From Stramonita haemastoma (Eukaryota; Mollusca; Gastropoda; Neogastropoda; Muricidae): DNA of 64,000 nucleotides. Of this stretch, positions 47,101-60,454 are shown piece by piece. The notes beneath the pieces are model-generated. The model did no database searches. It was not told the DNA's origin and saw only the letters and a list, made by a program, of their open reading frames with translations. The position numbers and the translations under genes are program-made. The DNA lies in the NCBI GenBank assembly GCA_030674155.1, contig CM060342.1, positions 20,383,598 through 20,447,597 on the forward strand, given 5' to 3'. Positions within the stretch are counted from its first letter, which is position 1; each line of letters opens with the position of its first letter.

Positions 47101-49500
47101 GCATGCACACAAACGAACACATTGACAAATACATGCGCGCGTTCGCTATCGCGCACGCATACCCACATCCCCCGGCGAAAAAGGTGCGGTTTTAGGAAAA
47201 GACGGGACCCAAAGAATGGTTTTCAGTCCCGTCCTACCCCGACTTTTGCACGGTTACAGACCCCAAGGCAGCAAGGCATAATGGCACTGTATGTATACAC
47301 CCTCTCCTACCATTTCCGATGTGTGTGGCGCCGGACCTGTGCCGACACCGCAGCCTTGGAGAGCTGAGAAAGCTAGTTTCTTGCAAGTAAATCTGCCACG
47401 GTGTACGCAACAAAAAGTAAGGAAGGCACACACTAATAATGACAATATACAGTAATATCATGCACCACAGGCAAGAGCAGAGTAGCCTCCACATGCGTGC
47501 ACAGAAACGAAGACACTGACAAATACATGCACACGTTTGCGCGAGCGCACAGAGACACACCCCCCGGAGAAAAAGGTGCTGTTTTAGGCAAAGCGGGAGG
47601 CAAAGAGTGGTTTTCAAGCCATCCTACCTTGATGTTTTCACGGTTACATACCCCAAGGCACCAAGACAATATGGCACTCCATGCATACACCCTCACCTAC
47701 CATTTCCGATGTGTGTGGCGCCAGACCTGTGGCGATTCCGCAGCCCTGAAAAGCTGAGAAAGCTAGTCTCTTGCAAGGAAATCTGCCACGGTGTAGACAA
47801 CAAAAACCAAGCAGGGCTGACACTAATAATGACAATATACAGCAATATCATGCACCACAGGCAAGTGCAGGGTCCCCTCGACAAGCGCGCACACATCCGA
47901 ACACACTGACAAATACCTGCGCGCGCGTGCGTGCGCGCACGTATACCCATCCCCCCGGCGAAAAAGGTGCGGGTTTAGAGAAAGACGGGAGCCAAAGAGT
48001 GGTTTTCAGGCCCGTCCTACCCCGACTTTTGCACAGTTACAGACCCCAAGGCACCAAGAGAAAATGGCACGTTATGCATACACTCTCTCCTACCATTTCC
48101 GATGTGTGTGGCGCCGGACCTGTGGCGACTCCGCAGCCCTGGAGAGCTGAGAAAGCTAGTTTCTTGCAAGGAAATCTGCCACTGTGTACGCAACAAAAAC
48201 CAAGCAGGGCGCACACTAACAATGACAATATACAGGAATATCATGCACCACAGGCAAGTGCAGGGTCCCCTCCACATGTGCGCACACAAACGAACACATT
48301 GACAAACACCTTCGCGAGCGTGCGTGTGTGCATGTATACCCACAACCCCGGCGAAAAAGGTGCGGTTTTAGGAAAAGACGGGACCGAAAGAGTGGTTTTT
48401 AGGCCTGTCCTACCCCGATTTTTGCACGGTTACAGACCCCAAGGCACCAAGCCATATCGACAGGAAAGTGCAGGGTCCCCTCCACATGTGCGCACACAAA
48501 CGAAAAAACTGACAAACACCTGCGTGTGCGCGCGTGCGCGCACGCATACCCACCCCACTTGCGAAAAAGGTGCGGTTTTAGGCAAAGACAGGAGCCTCAG
48601 AGTGGTTTTCAGGCCCGTCCTACCCCGACTTTTGCACGGTTACAGAACTGAAGGCACCAGACAAATTGCACTGTATGTATACACCCTCTCCTACCATTTC
48701 CGATGTGTGTGGCGCCGGACCTGTGGCGACTCCGCAGCCCTGGAGATCTGAGAAAGCTAGTTTCTTGCAAGGAAATCTGCTACCGTGTACGCAACAAAAA
48801 CCAAGCAAGGCACACACAAATAATGACAATATATAACAATATCATGCACCACAGGCTAGTGCAGGGTCTCCTCCATATGCACGTACACAAACGAACACTC
48901 TGACAAACACATGTGCGTGTGCGCGTGCGTGGACGCATACCCACCCCCCCGGCGAAAAAGGTGCGGTTTCAGCCAAAGACGGGAGCCAAAGAGTGGTTTT
49001 CAGTCCCGTCCTACCCCGACTTTTGCACGGTGACAGACCCCAAGGCACCAAGACAATATGGCACTGTATGCATACACCCTCTCCTACCATTTCCAATGTG
49101 TGTGGCGGCGGACCTGTGGCGACTCCGCAACCCTGGAGAGCTGAGAAAGCTAGTTTCTTGCAAGGAAATCTGCCACTGTGTACGCAACAAAAACCAAGCA
49201 GGGCGCATACTAATAATGACAATATATTGCAATATCATGCACCACAGGCAAGTGCAGGGTCCCCTCCACATGCACGCACACAAACGAACACACTGAGAAA
49301 CACCTGTGCGCGCGCACGTGCGCGCATGCATACCCACCCCCCGGCGAAAAAGGTGCAGTTTTAGGGAAAGACGGGAGCCAAAGAGTGGTTTTCAGGCCCG
49401 TCCTACCCCGACTTTTGCACGGTGACACACCCCAAGGCACCAAGACAATATGGCACTGTATGCATACACCCTCTCCTACCATTTCCGATGTGTGTGGCGC
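41135..49500 (+). repeat. Satellite A array, block 5 (about 21 monomers)
   Basis: 41135-43400 repeats 5876-8545 (offset 35,259 falling to 34,864 after loss of one monomer). From about 43470 to 44095 it switches to match 28050-28660. The deleted-monomer fingerprint near 7415 recurs at 42290. The monomer at 48448-48475 is a fused remnant. The block ends with the same 24-bp phrase as block 1. Confidence 0.95.
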
Positions 49501-49706
49501 CGAGGAAGGGAAGCCTGAGTTTTTCCATAAAATTGTAGTCTGTGGTATTTGAAGGAAGGGCGTGGTGGAGCCAAATGTTTGACAATAAGGTTTAATTTTG
49601 AAATTGTGAGATCTCGAGAAAGACATCTGTAAATTATGGAATTGTTAGTGTGATATATAGGTTTGAAAAGTTTGAGGATAAGAGGTTGAGTTTTGAGTTA
49701 GGAAGT
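49501..49706 (+). repeat. Array tail module, copy 2 (+)
   Basis: Repeats 10068-10276 (GAGGAAGGGAAGCCTGAG onward) directly after the array. Confidence 0.75.
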
Positions 49707-49790
49707 GCAGATCTGTTTTTGGATCTGCCCCTTAAGTTCTAATCCTCCTGGCTTTGGGGGAGATGTGTTGTCTATCTTCCATGTTTGTGC
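49707..49790 (+). repeat. Twin-hairpin element, copy 5 (+)
   Basis: GCAGATC/GATCTGC (49707-49713 with 49722-49728) is perfect; TCCTCC/GGGGGA (49743-49748 with 49756-49761) has one mismatch. Confidence 0.78.
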
Positions 49791-49819
49791 CAGGGAGAAG
49801 CATCGGGAAAGAAGAAGGA

Positions 49820-50092
49820 TAGAGGGAGGGACTAGAGGGAGCTGGAGAGGGGGGATGATGGAAGTGGGGAGAAGGGAGGGAGGGTAGGGGTGAGTGAGGA
49901 GAGGGTTGGGAGGGGACGGAGGAGGGGCGGAGGGGGAGGGGAGGAAGGGCATGGGAGGGGGAGGAGTGTGGGCGTTTGGTGGGGGTGGGAGGTGACGGAG
50001 GGGTGGGTGGGGGTGCGAGGGGGACGAGGGTGGGGAGGAGGGTTGGGTGGGAGAAGGGGAGGGGAGGACGGGGTAGGGGGAGGTGGAGAATC
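49820..50092 (+). repeat. Polypurine G-rich tract, short, copy 2
   Basis: Repeats 10376-10672 with small deletions. Confidence 0.85.
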
Positions 50093-50349
50093 GAATAGTT
50101 TCTGAGTTTTCAATTTTGTTTTTTTTAAGGGCATGATTTTATTGCACGCACATACACACTCTTCAATAACGATCTATACGTCTGAATTTCTTTCCTTACT
50201 CCCTTCATTACAAGATAATCCCTGTCCCGCGACCCTATCCAGATGGAATCTTACAGTTTTGACTTTACACAAATGTCTATCATCCTGTCTCTTTGTGTAA
50301 AATGTCACAGTCATTCTGGTGCTTTACTCTAATTTTCCTGTCTTTGTAG
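50093..50349 (+). other. Intron-like lead-in to exon-like block 4
   Basis: Repeats 10672-10926. The acceptor reads TTTGTAG instead of TTTGCAG. Confidence 0.45.
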
Positions 50350-50537
50350 AAGGCCAGGAAATTCTTAAAGAAAGTGGATCGTCCTGATTATGCAAAATGC
50401 GGACTGCATGATTATGCTATGTGATCTTCATGTTTATGCAGATGTGGTCACGTGCGGCCTGCGGTGAAGGCAGGAGAGCAATGGCTGGGGAAGAGGACTG
50501 AGTGGTTCCGTGGAGAGGGGAGTCATCCACGCGAACC
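50350..50537 (+). pseudogene. Exon-like block, copy 4
   Basis: 188 bp, closest to copy 1 (same 11-12 base deletion). A one-base loss in GCTA.TGTGATC breaks the frame after HDYA. Confidence 0.4.
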
Positions 50538-51101
50538 GTGAGTTTCTTTTTTCAGATATGATTAATATGGTTGTTTTTTTTCTCTGTGGCTAGGAAAATC
50601 AGGTGTGCTTTTTTCAGTACACACAAGATTTTCTGCCCCCACCTCTCTCTGTTTCACTTGCCTGTGTGACTGTTTCTCTGTCTCTCTTTCCATCACTGTC
50701 CTTTTTTCTGTGAAACAAATGCTTTTCTTCCTGATTTGTGTTTTTCAAAGAGAAGAATTTTTTTCTACTTTGATGAAATGGCAGCTGTACAATGATGCTG
50801 CTTTTTGGAAAAAAATTAGTTCTTGTCGGTCAAAGTGATTTGCTCAGTATTTTTTTCCCACATGACGATGACATCAATGGTGGTCAAGATTGGGTAGAAG
50901 TAAATCAGAGCTAATTTAGTGTCTTAGAAGTAAAAAAATTTTTTTTTTTTTTTTCCTTTTTTCCTTTAGCCGTCAGTCCTTTCTTGCTCTGCTGTGTCTT
51001 TGTTCGTGCCTTGCTGTCTTTTTGTTCCTTCTGTCTTTGTCTCCTCTTCATCCTTCTCTCGGTTTTTGTCTGTCTGTGTCTGCACCGTCTCTGTCTCTTC
51101 C
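50538..51101. other. Intron-like sequence, CT-rich spacer and array leader
   Basis: Repeats 11116-11856 but lacks the GTCT/GTCC microsatellite. The leader TCATCCTTCTCTCGG...CTCTTCC comes before the array. No gene seen. Confidence 0.5.
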
Positions 51102-54100
51102 TACCATTTCCAATGTGTGTGGCGCCGGAAATGTGGCGACTCCGAAGCCCTGGAGAGCTGAGAAAGCTAGTTTCTTGCCATGAAATCTGCCACGGTGTAC
51201 GCAACAAAAACCAAGCAGGGCGCACACTAATAATGACAATATACAGCAATATCATGGACCACAGGCAAGTGCAGGGTCCCCTCCACATGCGCGCACACAA
51301 ACGAACACACTGACAAACACCTGCTAGCGCAAGCGTGCGCGCACGCATACCCACCTCCTCGGCGAAAAAGGTGCGGTTTTAGGCAAAGACGGGAGCAAAA
51401 GAGTGGTTTTCAGGCCCCTTCTACCCCGACTTTTGCACGGTTACAGACCCCCAGGCACCAAGACAATATGGCACTGTATGCATACACCCTCTCTTACCAT
51501 TTCTGATGTGTGTGGCGCCGGACCTGTGGCGACTCCGCAGCACTTGAGAGCTGAGAAAGCAAGTTTCTTGCAAGGAAATCTGCCACGGTGTACGCAACAA
51601 AAACCAAGCAGGGCTCACCCTAATAATGACAATACACAGCAATATCATGCACCACAGGCAAGTGCAGGGTCCCCTCCTCATGTGTGTACACAAACGAACA
51701 CACTGACAAACACCTGCGCGCGCACTCGTCTGTGCACGAATACCCAGCCACCCCCGGCAAAAAAGGTGCGGTTTTAGGGAAAGACGGAACCGAAAGGGTG
51801 GTTTTCAGGCCCGTCCTACCCCGACTTTGCACGGTTACAGACCCCAAGGCACCAAGACAATAAGGCACTGTATGCATACACCCTCCCCTACTATTTTCGA
51901 TGTATATGGCGCCAGACCTGTGGCGACTCCGCTGCCCTGGAGAGCTGAGAAAGCTAGTTTCTTGAAAGGAAATCTGCCACGGTGTACGCAACAAAAACCA
52001 AGCAGGGCGTACACGAATAATGACAATATACTGCAATATCATGCACCACAGGCAAGTGCAAGGTCCCCTCCACATGCACGCAGACAAACGAACACACTGA
52101 CAGACACCTGCGCGCGCGTGCGTACGCGCACGCATACCCACCCCCAAGCGAAAAAGGTGCGGTTTTAGGCAAAGACGGGACCCAAAGGGTGGTTTTCAGG
52201 CCCGTCCTACCACGACTTTTGCACGGTTACAGATCCCAAGGTACCAAGACAATATGGCACTGCATGCATACACCCTCTCCTACCATTTCCGATGCTATGT
52301 TCTTGCTAGTGCAGGGTCCCCTCCACATGCCCGCACACAAACTAACACACTGAAAAACACATGCGCAAGTGGACGTGCGCACACGCATACCCTCCCCCCC
52401 CCCCCCCCCCCCCCCCCCCCCGGCGAAAAAGGTGCGGTTTTAGGGAAAGACGGGAGCCAAAGAGTGGTTTTCAGGTACCTTCTACCCCGACTTTTGCACG
52501 GTTACAGACCCCAAGGCACCAAGACAATATGGCACTGTATGCATACACCCTCTCTTACCATTTCTGATGTGTGGCGCCGGACCTGTGGCGGCTCTGCAGC
52601 ACTTGAGAGCTGAGAAAGCTAGTTTCTTGCAGCGAAATCTGCCACGGTGTACGCAACAAGAAACATGCAGGGCGCACACTAATAATGACAGTATACAACA
52701 ATATCATGCGTCACAGGCAAGTGCAGGGTCCCCTCCACATGCGCGCGCACAAACGAACACACTGACGAACATCTGCGCGTGTGCACACACTTGCGCATGC
52801 ATACCCACCCCCCGGCGAAAAAGGTGCGGTTTTAGGCAAAGACGGGAGCCAAAGAGGTCTTTTTAGTCCCGCCCTAACCCGACTTTTGCACGGTTACATA
52901 CCACAAGACACCAAGACAGTATGGCACTGTATGCATACACCCTCTCCTACCATATACGATGTGTGTGGCGCTGGACCTGTTGCGACTCCGCTGCCGTGGA
53001 GAGCTGAGAAAGCTAGTTTCTTGCAAGGAAATCTACCACAGTGTAGGCAACAAAAACCAAGCAGGGCGCACACTATTATTGACAATATACAGCAATATCA
53101 TGCACCACAGGCAAGTATAAGGTCCCGCCCACATGTGTGCACACAAATGAACACACTGACAAACACCTACGCGTGCACGCATCCATACCCATATCCGCCG
53201 AAAAATGTGCGGTTTTAGGCAAAGACGGGAGCCAAAGAGTGGTTTTCTGGCCCGTCCTACCCCGACTTTTGCACAGTTAGAGACCCCAAGGCACCAAGAC
53301 AATATGGCACTGTATCCATACACCTTCTCCTACCATTTCCGATGTGTGTGGCGCCGAACCTGTGGCGATTCCGCTGCCCTGGAGAGCTGAGAAAACTAGT
53401 TTCTTGAAAGGAAATCTGCCACGGTGTACGCAACAAAAACCAAGCTGGGCGCACACTAATAATGACAATATACACCAATATCATGCTCCACAGGCAAGTG
53501 CAGGGTCCCCTCCACATGCGCGCACACAAAAGAACACACTGACAAACACCTGTGCGCGCGTGCTTGCACGCACGCATACCCGCCCCCCAGCGAAAATGGT
53601 GCGGTTTTAGGCAAAGACGGGACCCGAAGAGTGGTTTTCAGGGCCGTCCTATCCCGACTTTTGCACGGTTATAGACCCCAAGGCACCAAGATGATATGGC
53701 ACTGTATGGATACACCCTCTCCCACTATTTCCGATGTGTGTGGCGCCGGACCTGTGGCGACTCCGCAGCCCTGGAGAGCTGAGAGAGCTAGTTTTCCTGC
53801 AAGGAAGTCTGCCACGGTGTACGCAACAAAAACCAGGCAGGGTGCATACAAATAATGACAATTTAAAGCAATATCATGCACCACAGGTTAGTGCAGGGTC
53901 CCCTCCACATGCGTGCACACAAACGAACACACTGAGAAACACCTGTGCGTGCACGCGTACGTGCATGTATCCCCCCCCCCCCTCCCCTGCCCCCTCGGTG
54001 TGAAAGGTGCGGTTTTAGGCAAAGACGGGACCTAAAGAGTGCTTTTCAGGCCCGTCCTACCCCGACTTTTGCACAGTTAGAGACCCCAAGGCACCAAGAC

Positions 54101-57100
54101 AATATGGCACTGAATGCATACACCCTCTCCTACCATTTCCGATGTGTGTGGCGCCGATCCTGTGGCGACTCCGCAGCCCTGGAGATCTGAGAAAGCTAGT
54201 TTCTTGCAAGGAAATCTGCCACTGTGTACGCAACAAAAACCAAGCAGAGAGCACGGTGATAATGACAATATACAGCAATATCATGCACCACAGGCAAGTG
54301 CAGGGTCCCCTCCACATGAGCACACACAAACAAACACATTGACAAACATATGCGTGCGCGCACGCCTACCCACCCCCCACCGGCGAAAAAGATGTGGTTC
54401 TGCGGAAGAGACGGGGCCCAAAGAGATGTTTTTAGGCCCGTACTACCGGACTTTTGCACGGTTACAGACCCCCAGGCACCAAGACAATATGGCACTGTAT
54501 ACATACACCCTCTCCTACCATTTCCGGTGTCTGAGGCGCCGGACCTGTGGCGACTCCGCAGCCCTGGAGAGCTGAGAAAGCTAGTTTTTTTGCAATGAAA
54601 TAAGCAAGGCGCACACTAATATTGACAATATACAGCAATATCATGTACCAAAGGCAAGTGCAGGGTCCCCTCCACATGCACACACACAAACGAACATACT
54701 GACAAACACCTGCGCGCGCGCGCGTGCGCTCACGCATACCCACCCCCAGGCGAAAAAGGTGAAGTTTTAGACAAAGACCGGACCCACAGAGTGGTTTTCA
54801 GGCCCGTCCTACTTCGAATTTTGCTCGTTACAGACCCCAATGCACGAAGACAATATGGTACTGAATGGATACACCCTCTCCTACCATTTCCGATGTGTGT
54901 GGCGCCGGCCCTGTGGCGACTCAACAGCCCTTGAGAGCTGAGAAAGCTAGTTTTTTTTAAAGGAAATCTTCCACGGTGTACACAAGAAAAACCAAGCAGG
55001 GCGCACACTAATAATGACAATATACAGTAATATCTTGCACCACAGGCAAGTGCAGGGTCCCCTCGACATGCGTGCACACAAACGAACACACTGACAAATG
55101 CCTGCGCCCGGAAGCGTGCGCGCACGCATGCCTACCACCCCAGCGAAAAAGGTGCGGTTTTAGGCAAAGACGGGAGCAAAAGAGGTTTTTCAGGCCCGTC
55201 CTACGCCGACTTTTGCACGGTTACAGGGTCCCCTCCACATAAGCGCACGCAAACAAACACACTGACAAACACCTGCGAGTGCGTGTGTGTGCGCACCACC
55301 ATCCCCCCCCCCCCCCCCCCCCCCCCCGCCCCCGGTAAAAAAAAAAGGTGCGGTTTTAGGCAAAGACGCGAGTAAAAGAGTAGTTTTCACGTTCATTCTA
55401 CCGCGATTTTTGCACGGTTACAGACCCCAAGGTGCCAAGACAATATGGCACTGTATGCATACACCCTCTCCTACCATTTCCGATGTGTGTGGCGCCGGAC
55501 CTGTGGCGACTTCGCAGCCCTGCAGAGCTGAGAAAGTTAGTTTCTTGCAAGGAAATCTGCCACGGTGTACGCAACAAAAACCAAGCCGGGCGTACACTAA
55601 TGATGACAATATACAGCAATATCATCCACCACAGGCAAGTGCAGGGTCCCTTCCACATCAGCGCGCACAAACGAACACACTGACAAACACCTGCGCGCAC
55701 ACGCGTGCGCGTACGCATACCCCCCCCCCCCCCCCCGGTGAAAAAGGTGCGGTTTTAGGAAAAGACAGGACCCAAAGAGTTGTTTTCTGGCCCGTCGTAC
55801 CCCGACTTTTGCACGGTTATAGACCCCAAGACACAAAGACAATATGGCACTGTATGCATACACCATCGACCTACCATTTCCGATATGTGTGGCGCCGGAC
55901 CTGTGGCGACTCTGCAGCCCTGGAGAGCTGAGCAAGCTAGTTTCTTGCAAGGAAATCTGCCACGGTGTACGCAACAAAACCCAAGCAAGGCGCACACTAA
56001 TAATGACAATGTACAGCAATATCATGCACCACAGGCAAGTGCAGGGTCCCCTCCACATGTGCGCACACAAACGAACACACTGACAAACACATGCTCGCGT
56101 GTGCGGACGAGCACGCATACCCACTCCTCCGGCGAAAAGGGTGGAGTTTTAGGTACAGACGGACCGAAAGAGTGGTTTTCAGGCCCGTCTTACCCCGACT
56201 TTTCCACGGTTACAGACCCCAAGGCACCAAGACAATATGGCACTGTATGCATACACCCTCTCCTACCATTTCCGATGTGTGTGGCGCCGGACCTGTGGCG
56301 ACTCTGCAGCCCTTGAGAGCTGAGAAATCTAGTTTCTTGCAAGGAAATTTACCACGGTGTACTCAATAAAAACCAAGCAGGGCGCACTGTAATAATGACA
56401 ATATACAGCAATATGATGCACCACAGGCAAGTGCAGGGTCCCCTCCACATGCGCGCACAGAAACGAACACACTGACAAACACCTTCGCGCGCGCGCGTGT
56501 GCGGACGCATACCCTCCGCTGGCGAGAAACGTGCGGTTTTAGGCAAAGACGGGAGCGACAGAGATGTTTTCAGGCCCGTCCTACCCCAACGTTTTCAAGG
56601 TTACAGACCCCAAGGTACCAAGACAGTATGGCACTGTATGCATACACCCTCTCCTACCATTTCCGATGTGTGTGGCGTCGGACCTGTGGCGACTCCGCAG
56701 CCCTGGAGAGCTGAGAAAGCTAGTTTCTTGCAAGGAAATCTGCCATAGTGCAGGCAAGAAAAACCAAGGAAGGCGCACACTAATAATGACAATATGCAGC
56801 AATATCATGCACCACAGGCAATTGCAGGGTCCCCTCCACAATCGCACACACAAACGAACACACTGACATGCACCTGCGAGCGCGTGCGTGCGCGCACGCA
56901 TACCCACCCCCTGCGAAAAGTTGCGGTTTTAGGCAAAGACGGGACCCAAAGAGTGGTTTTCAGGCCCGTGCTACTTCAACGTTTTCACTGTTACAGACCC
57001 CAAGGCACGATGACAATATGGCACTGTATGCATACACCCTCTCCTACCATTTCCGATGTGTGTGGCGCCGGACCTGTGGCGACTCCGCAGCCCTGGAGAG

Positions 57101-57683
57101 CTGAGAAAGCTAGTTTCTTGCAAGGAAATCTGCCACGGTGTGCGTAAAAAGACCCAAGCAAGGCGCACACTAATAATGACAATATACAGCAATATCATGC
57201 ACCACAGGCAAGTGCAGGGTCCCCTCCATATGTGTGCACAGAAACAAACATATTTGCAAACACCTGCGCGCGCGCGTGTTTGCGCACGCATACCCAACCC
57301 CCCCGAAAAAGGTGCGGTTTTAGGGAAAGACGGGACCCAAAGAGTGGTTTTCAGGCCCGTCCTACCCCGACTTTTGCACGGTTACAGACCCCAAGGCACC
57401 AAGACAATATGACACTGTATACATACACCCTCTCCTACCATTTCCGATATGTCTGGCGCCGGACCTGAGGCGACTCCGCAGCCCTGAAGAGCTGAGAAAG
57501 CTAGTTTCTTGCAAGGAAATCTACCACGGTGTACGCAACAAAAACCAAGCAGGGTGCACATTAATATTGACAATATACAGCAATATCATGCACCACACGG
57601 AAGTGGTGGGTACCCCCCCTCATGCGCGGACACAAACGAACACACTGAAAAACACCTGTGCGCTCGTGCGTGTGCGCACGCAT

Positions 57684-57725
<42 letters not shown>

Positions 57726-57784
57726 CGAAAAAGGTGCGGTTTTAGGCAAAGACGGGACCCAAAGAATCGTTTTCAGGCCCGTCC
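51102..57784 (+). repeat. Satellite A array, block 6 (about 17 monomers)
   Basis: Shares monomers with 22.5-27.3 kb (22904 pairs with 52894; 27039 with 55755). Monomers with internal losses lie near 52285-52312 and 55218-55232. Expanded C-tracts lie at 52385-52421, 55285-55333 and 57686-57723. The block ends at CAGGCCCGTCC before a short AG run, like blocks 2 and 3. Confidence 0.95.
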
Positions 57785-57800
57785 AGAGAGAGAGAGAGAG
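57785..57800 (+). repeat. Left remainder of (GA)n site
   Basis: Sixteen bases of AG between the satellite and the inserted element, equivalent to the start of 19995-20060. Confidence 0.85.
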
Positions 57801-58123
57801 AATGAATGAATGAATGAATAATCTTTATTTTTCAAGGGTAACAGAGTAAGTATTACATACTTTTTTTCATCCGGCCCTTGCCCTGATCAGGGAATAAAGC
57901 TAAGAAACCCCCTCCCTACCCCTACATACCAGCATCACCACCAGAAGCAGTTCAACCAATATTTTAAAAGAAGAAAACAGAATACATTCAACAAAACGCG
58001 TCATCCTAACTGGATACACTGATAATTATTTAAACAAAAAATAATATAGCAAAAAATCTTAAAAAATAGCAAATATTTAGGACCATGAAACAGAAGGCAT
58101 TAACAAATCTATAATGCATGAGC

Positions 58124-58235
<112 letters not shown>

Positions 58236-58409
58236 ATCTTCAAGTTACATCGTCATCAAAACAAACCAGCCTACAAAATATGTCAGAAGACTCACACTTC
58301 TATTTAAAAAAAAAAAACAACAAAAAACAAAAAAAAAAAAAAAAAAAACCTAGATCTATAAGCTCACAATGTGGCCAAATCTAACAAGGAATAGAAAACC
58401 CCGAAAAGC

Positions 58410-58411
<2 letters not shown>

Positions 58412-58484
<73 letters not shown>
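58412..58484 (+). repeat. (CA)n microsatellite
   Basis: Uninterrupted CA dinucleotides. Confidence 0.96.
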
Positions 58485-58490
<6 letters not shown>

Positions 58491-58688
58491 AAAAAAAAAG
58501 GATTATATAAAAGAAATGTCAAATAGGAGCGAAGCAACATTCAAAGTTATAAATCAAGCTCAATGCTTTAAAAGATAATATATATATACTTATGAAAATG
58601 AGAAAATAGCAAATATTCATCAGGACCATTAAACATAAGGCATTACAAATCTATAGGCCAAAACATTCATATGAAAAAGAATACATTC

Positions 58689-58691
<3 letters not shown>

Positions 58692-58742
<51 letters not shown>

Positions 58743-58940
58743 TGCGTGTGTGCGTGTGTGTGTGCGTGTGTGTGCGTGCGTGTGTGTGCGTGTGTGTGTG
58801 TGTGCGTGTGTGTGTGTGTGTGTGTGTGCGCGTGCGTGCGTGTGCGTGTGTGTGTGTGTACCCGCGCGTGTGTGTGTGTGTGTGAGTGCGTATGTGCGTG
58901 CGTGTGTGCGTGCGTGCGTGCACGCGCTCATGTGTGTGTA
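58692..58940 (+). repeat. (GT)n/(GC-GT) microsatellite
   Basis: About 250 bp of GT with interspersed GC steps, followed by a G-run at about 58945-58956. Val-Cys and Thr-His frames are artefacts. Confidence 0.95.
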
Positions 58941-59248
58941 TGAGGGGGGGGGGGGGAAACAAGCAAAGAAGGCAAAAGGGAAAAAGAAAGGCACTCGAAA
59001 AACAAACATAAAAACCCTTAAACACACAAAAAACCCTAAATACAATTCGTATCTCTATATTTTAACAGTGAATACAATTTCAATTCAAATTTCAATAAGA
59101 ACCAAAACATTCCTATCCAATGATAAGGTTAGGATTGCATATGTGGAAGTGGAAGATGAGGGGGGGGGGGGGAAGGGCATCTTCAAGTTACATGAAGATC
59201 AAAACATACCAGTCAATAAAGTATTTTAAAGCACCCACATAACACTTC

Positions 59249-59249
<1 letters not shown>

Positions 59250-59321
<72 letters not shown>
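59250..59321 (+). repeat. (GA)n microsatellite, right part of third site
   Basis: Pure AG repeat running into GAAATATTATCTAG. Confidence 0.95.
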
Positions 59322-59326
<5 letters not shown>

Positions 59327-60005
59327 ATTATCTAGAAATATTTTGTAGAAATGTCATCGTAATTATAGAATATGGAAAAATAATAGCCTGTGTTTTATTC
59401 CGGTGGCTATAGGATATCATTGCAATTTCATCATAATTCCTTAAAAGCACGTTTCTTCCCCTTTCTCTCCTTATTTCACAACCCTGTTCCTTAACAGAGC
59501 ACATATTGAAGCTTTCACTTCAGGCTTTAAGATATTGAGTGCATTATTTTTTTTTTATACTGCTGATGATAAATCCTCTTATGAGTTTAAGGCTTTTTCT
59601 GATAGAAGGGTTTTTAATCAGATTGTAAACTGGAAAATATTCCATGTACTTTATGGATTGAAATACCTATTTTGCAGCATAAAAGAATGCAGTGGGGTAG
59701 TAATAATGACATTTCTAAAGGCATAATATTTAGCTTTTTTACGGATTTGAAAACATAAACAAATGATACCATTTATATTGCAATTATGAACCAACCCTGT
59801 TTTCCATGACGAGCTATACGTCTGAATTTCTTGACTTACTGCCTTCATTACAAGATAGTGCCTGTTCCGCGACCCTATCCAGATGGAATCTTACAGTTTT
59901 GACATTCTCTATAACTGTGTAGACTCCTGCGTTTAACATCCTGTCTCTTTGTGTAAAATGTCACAGTCATTCTGGTGCTTTACACTAATTTCCCTGTCTT
60001 TGCAG
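59322..60005 (+). other. Splice-module, 5' part, copy 3
   Basis: More diverged than copies 1 and 2. The acceptor-like site reads TTCCTTAACAG (ends 59497). The frame TADDKSSYEFKAFSDRR is still readable. No protein recognised. Confidence 0.45.
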
Positions 60006-60206
60006 AAGGCCAGGAAATTCTGAAAGACTGCACAGAAAAAGTGGGTCATACTGACAACGCAAAATGTGGACTGCATGATTATGCTAATGTGATCTTCATG
60101 TTTATGCAGATGTGGTCACGTGCGGCCTGCGGGTGAAGGCAGGAGAGCAATGGCTGGGGAAGAGGACTGAGTGGTTCCGTGGAGAGGGGAGTCATCCACG
60201 CGAACC
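60006..60206 (+). pseudogene. Exon-like block, copy 5
   Basis: 201 bp with TTTGCAG acceptor and ACC|GTGAGTTTC donor. The frame EILKDCTEKVGHTDNAKC, then GLHDYANV, ends in TGA. Confidence 0.4.
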
Positions 60207-60350
60207 GTGAGTTTCTTTTTTCAGATATGATTAATATGGTTGTTTTTTTCTCTGTGGCTAGGAAAATCAGGTGTGCTTTTTTCAGTACACACAAGATTTT
60301 CTGCCCATACCTCTCTCTGTGTGTTTCTGTAGTCTGTGTGACTGTTTTAC

Positions 60351-60410
<60 letters not shown>

Positions 60411-60453
60411 CGTCCGTCCGTCCGTCCGTCCGTCCGTCCGTCCGTCTGTCTGG
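60207..60453. other. Intron-like sequence and GTCT/GTCC microsatellite, copy 5
   Basis: Same donor-side sequence, then TCTG tetramers switching once to TCCG from about 60351. Confidence 0.75.
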
Positions 60454-60454
60454 C

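Noticed and set aside
58629..59229. Cys/Val- and Thr/His-rich frames
   Set aside because: GT/CA microsatellite translation.
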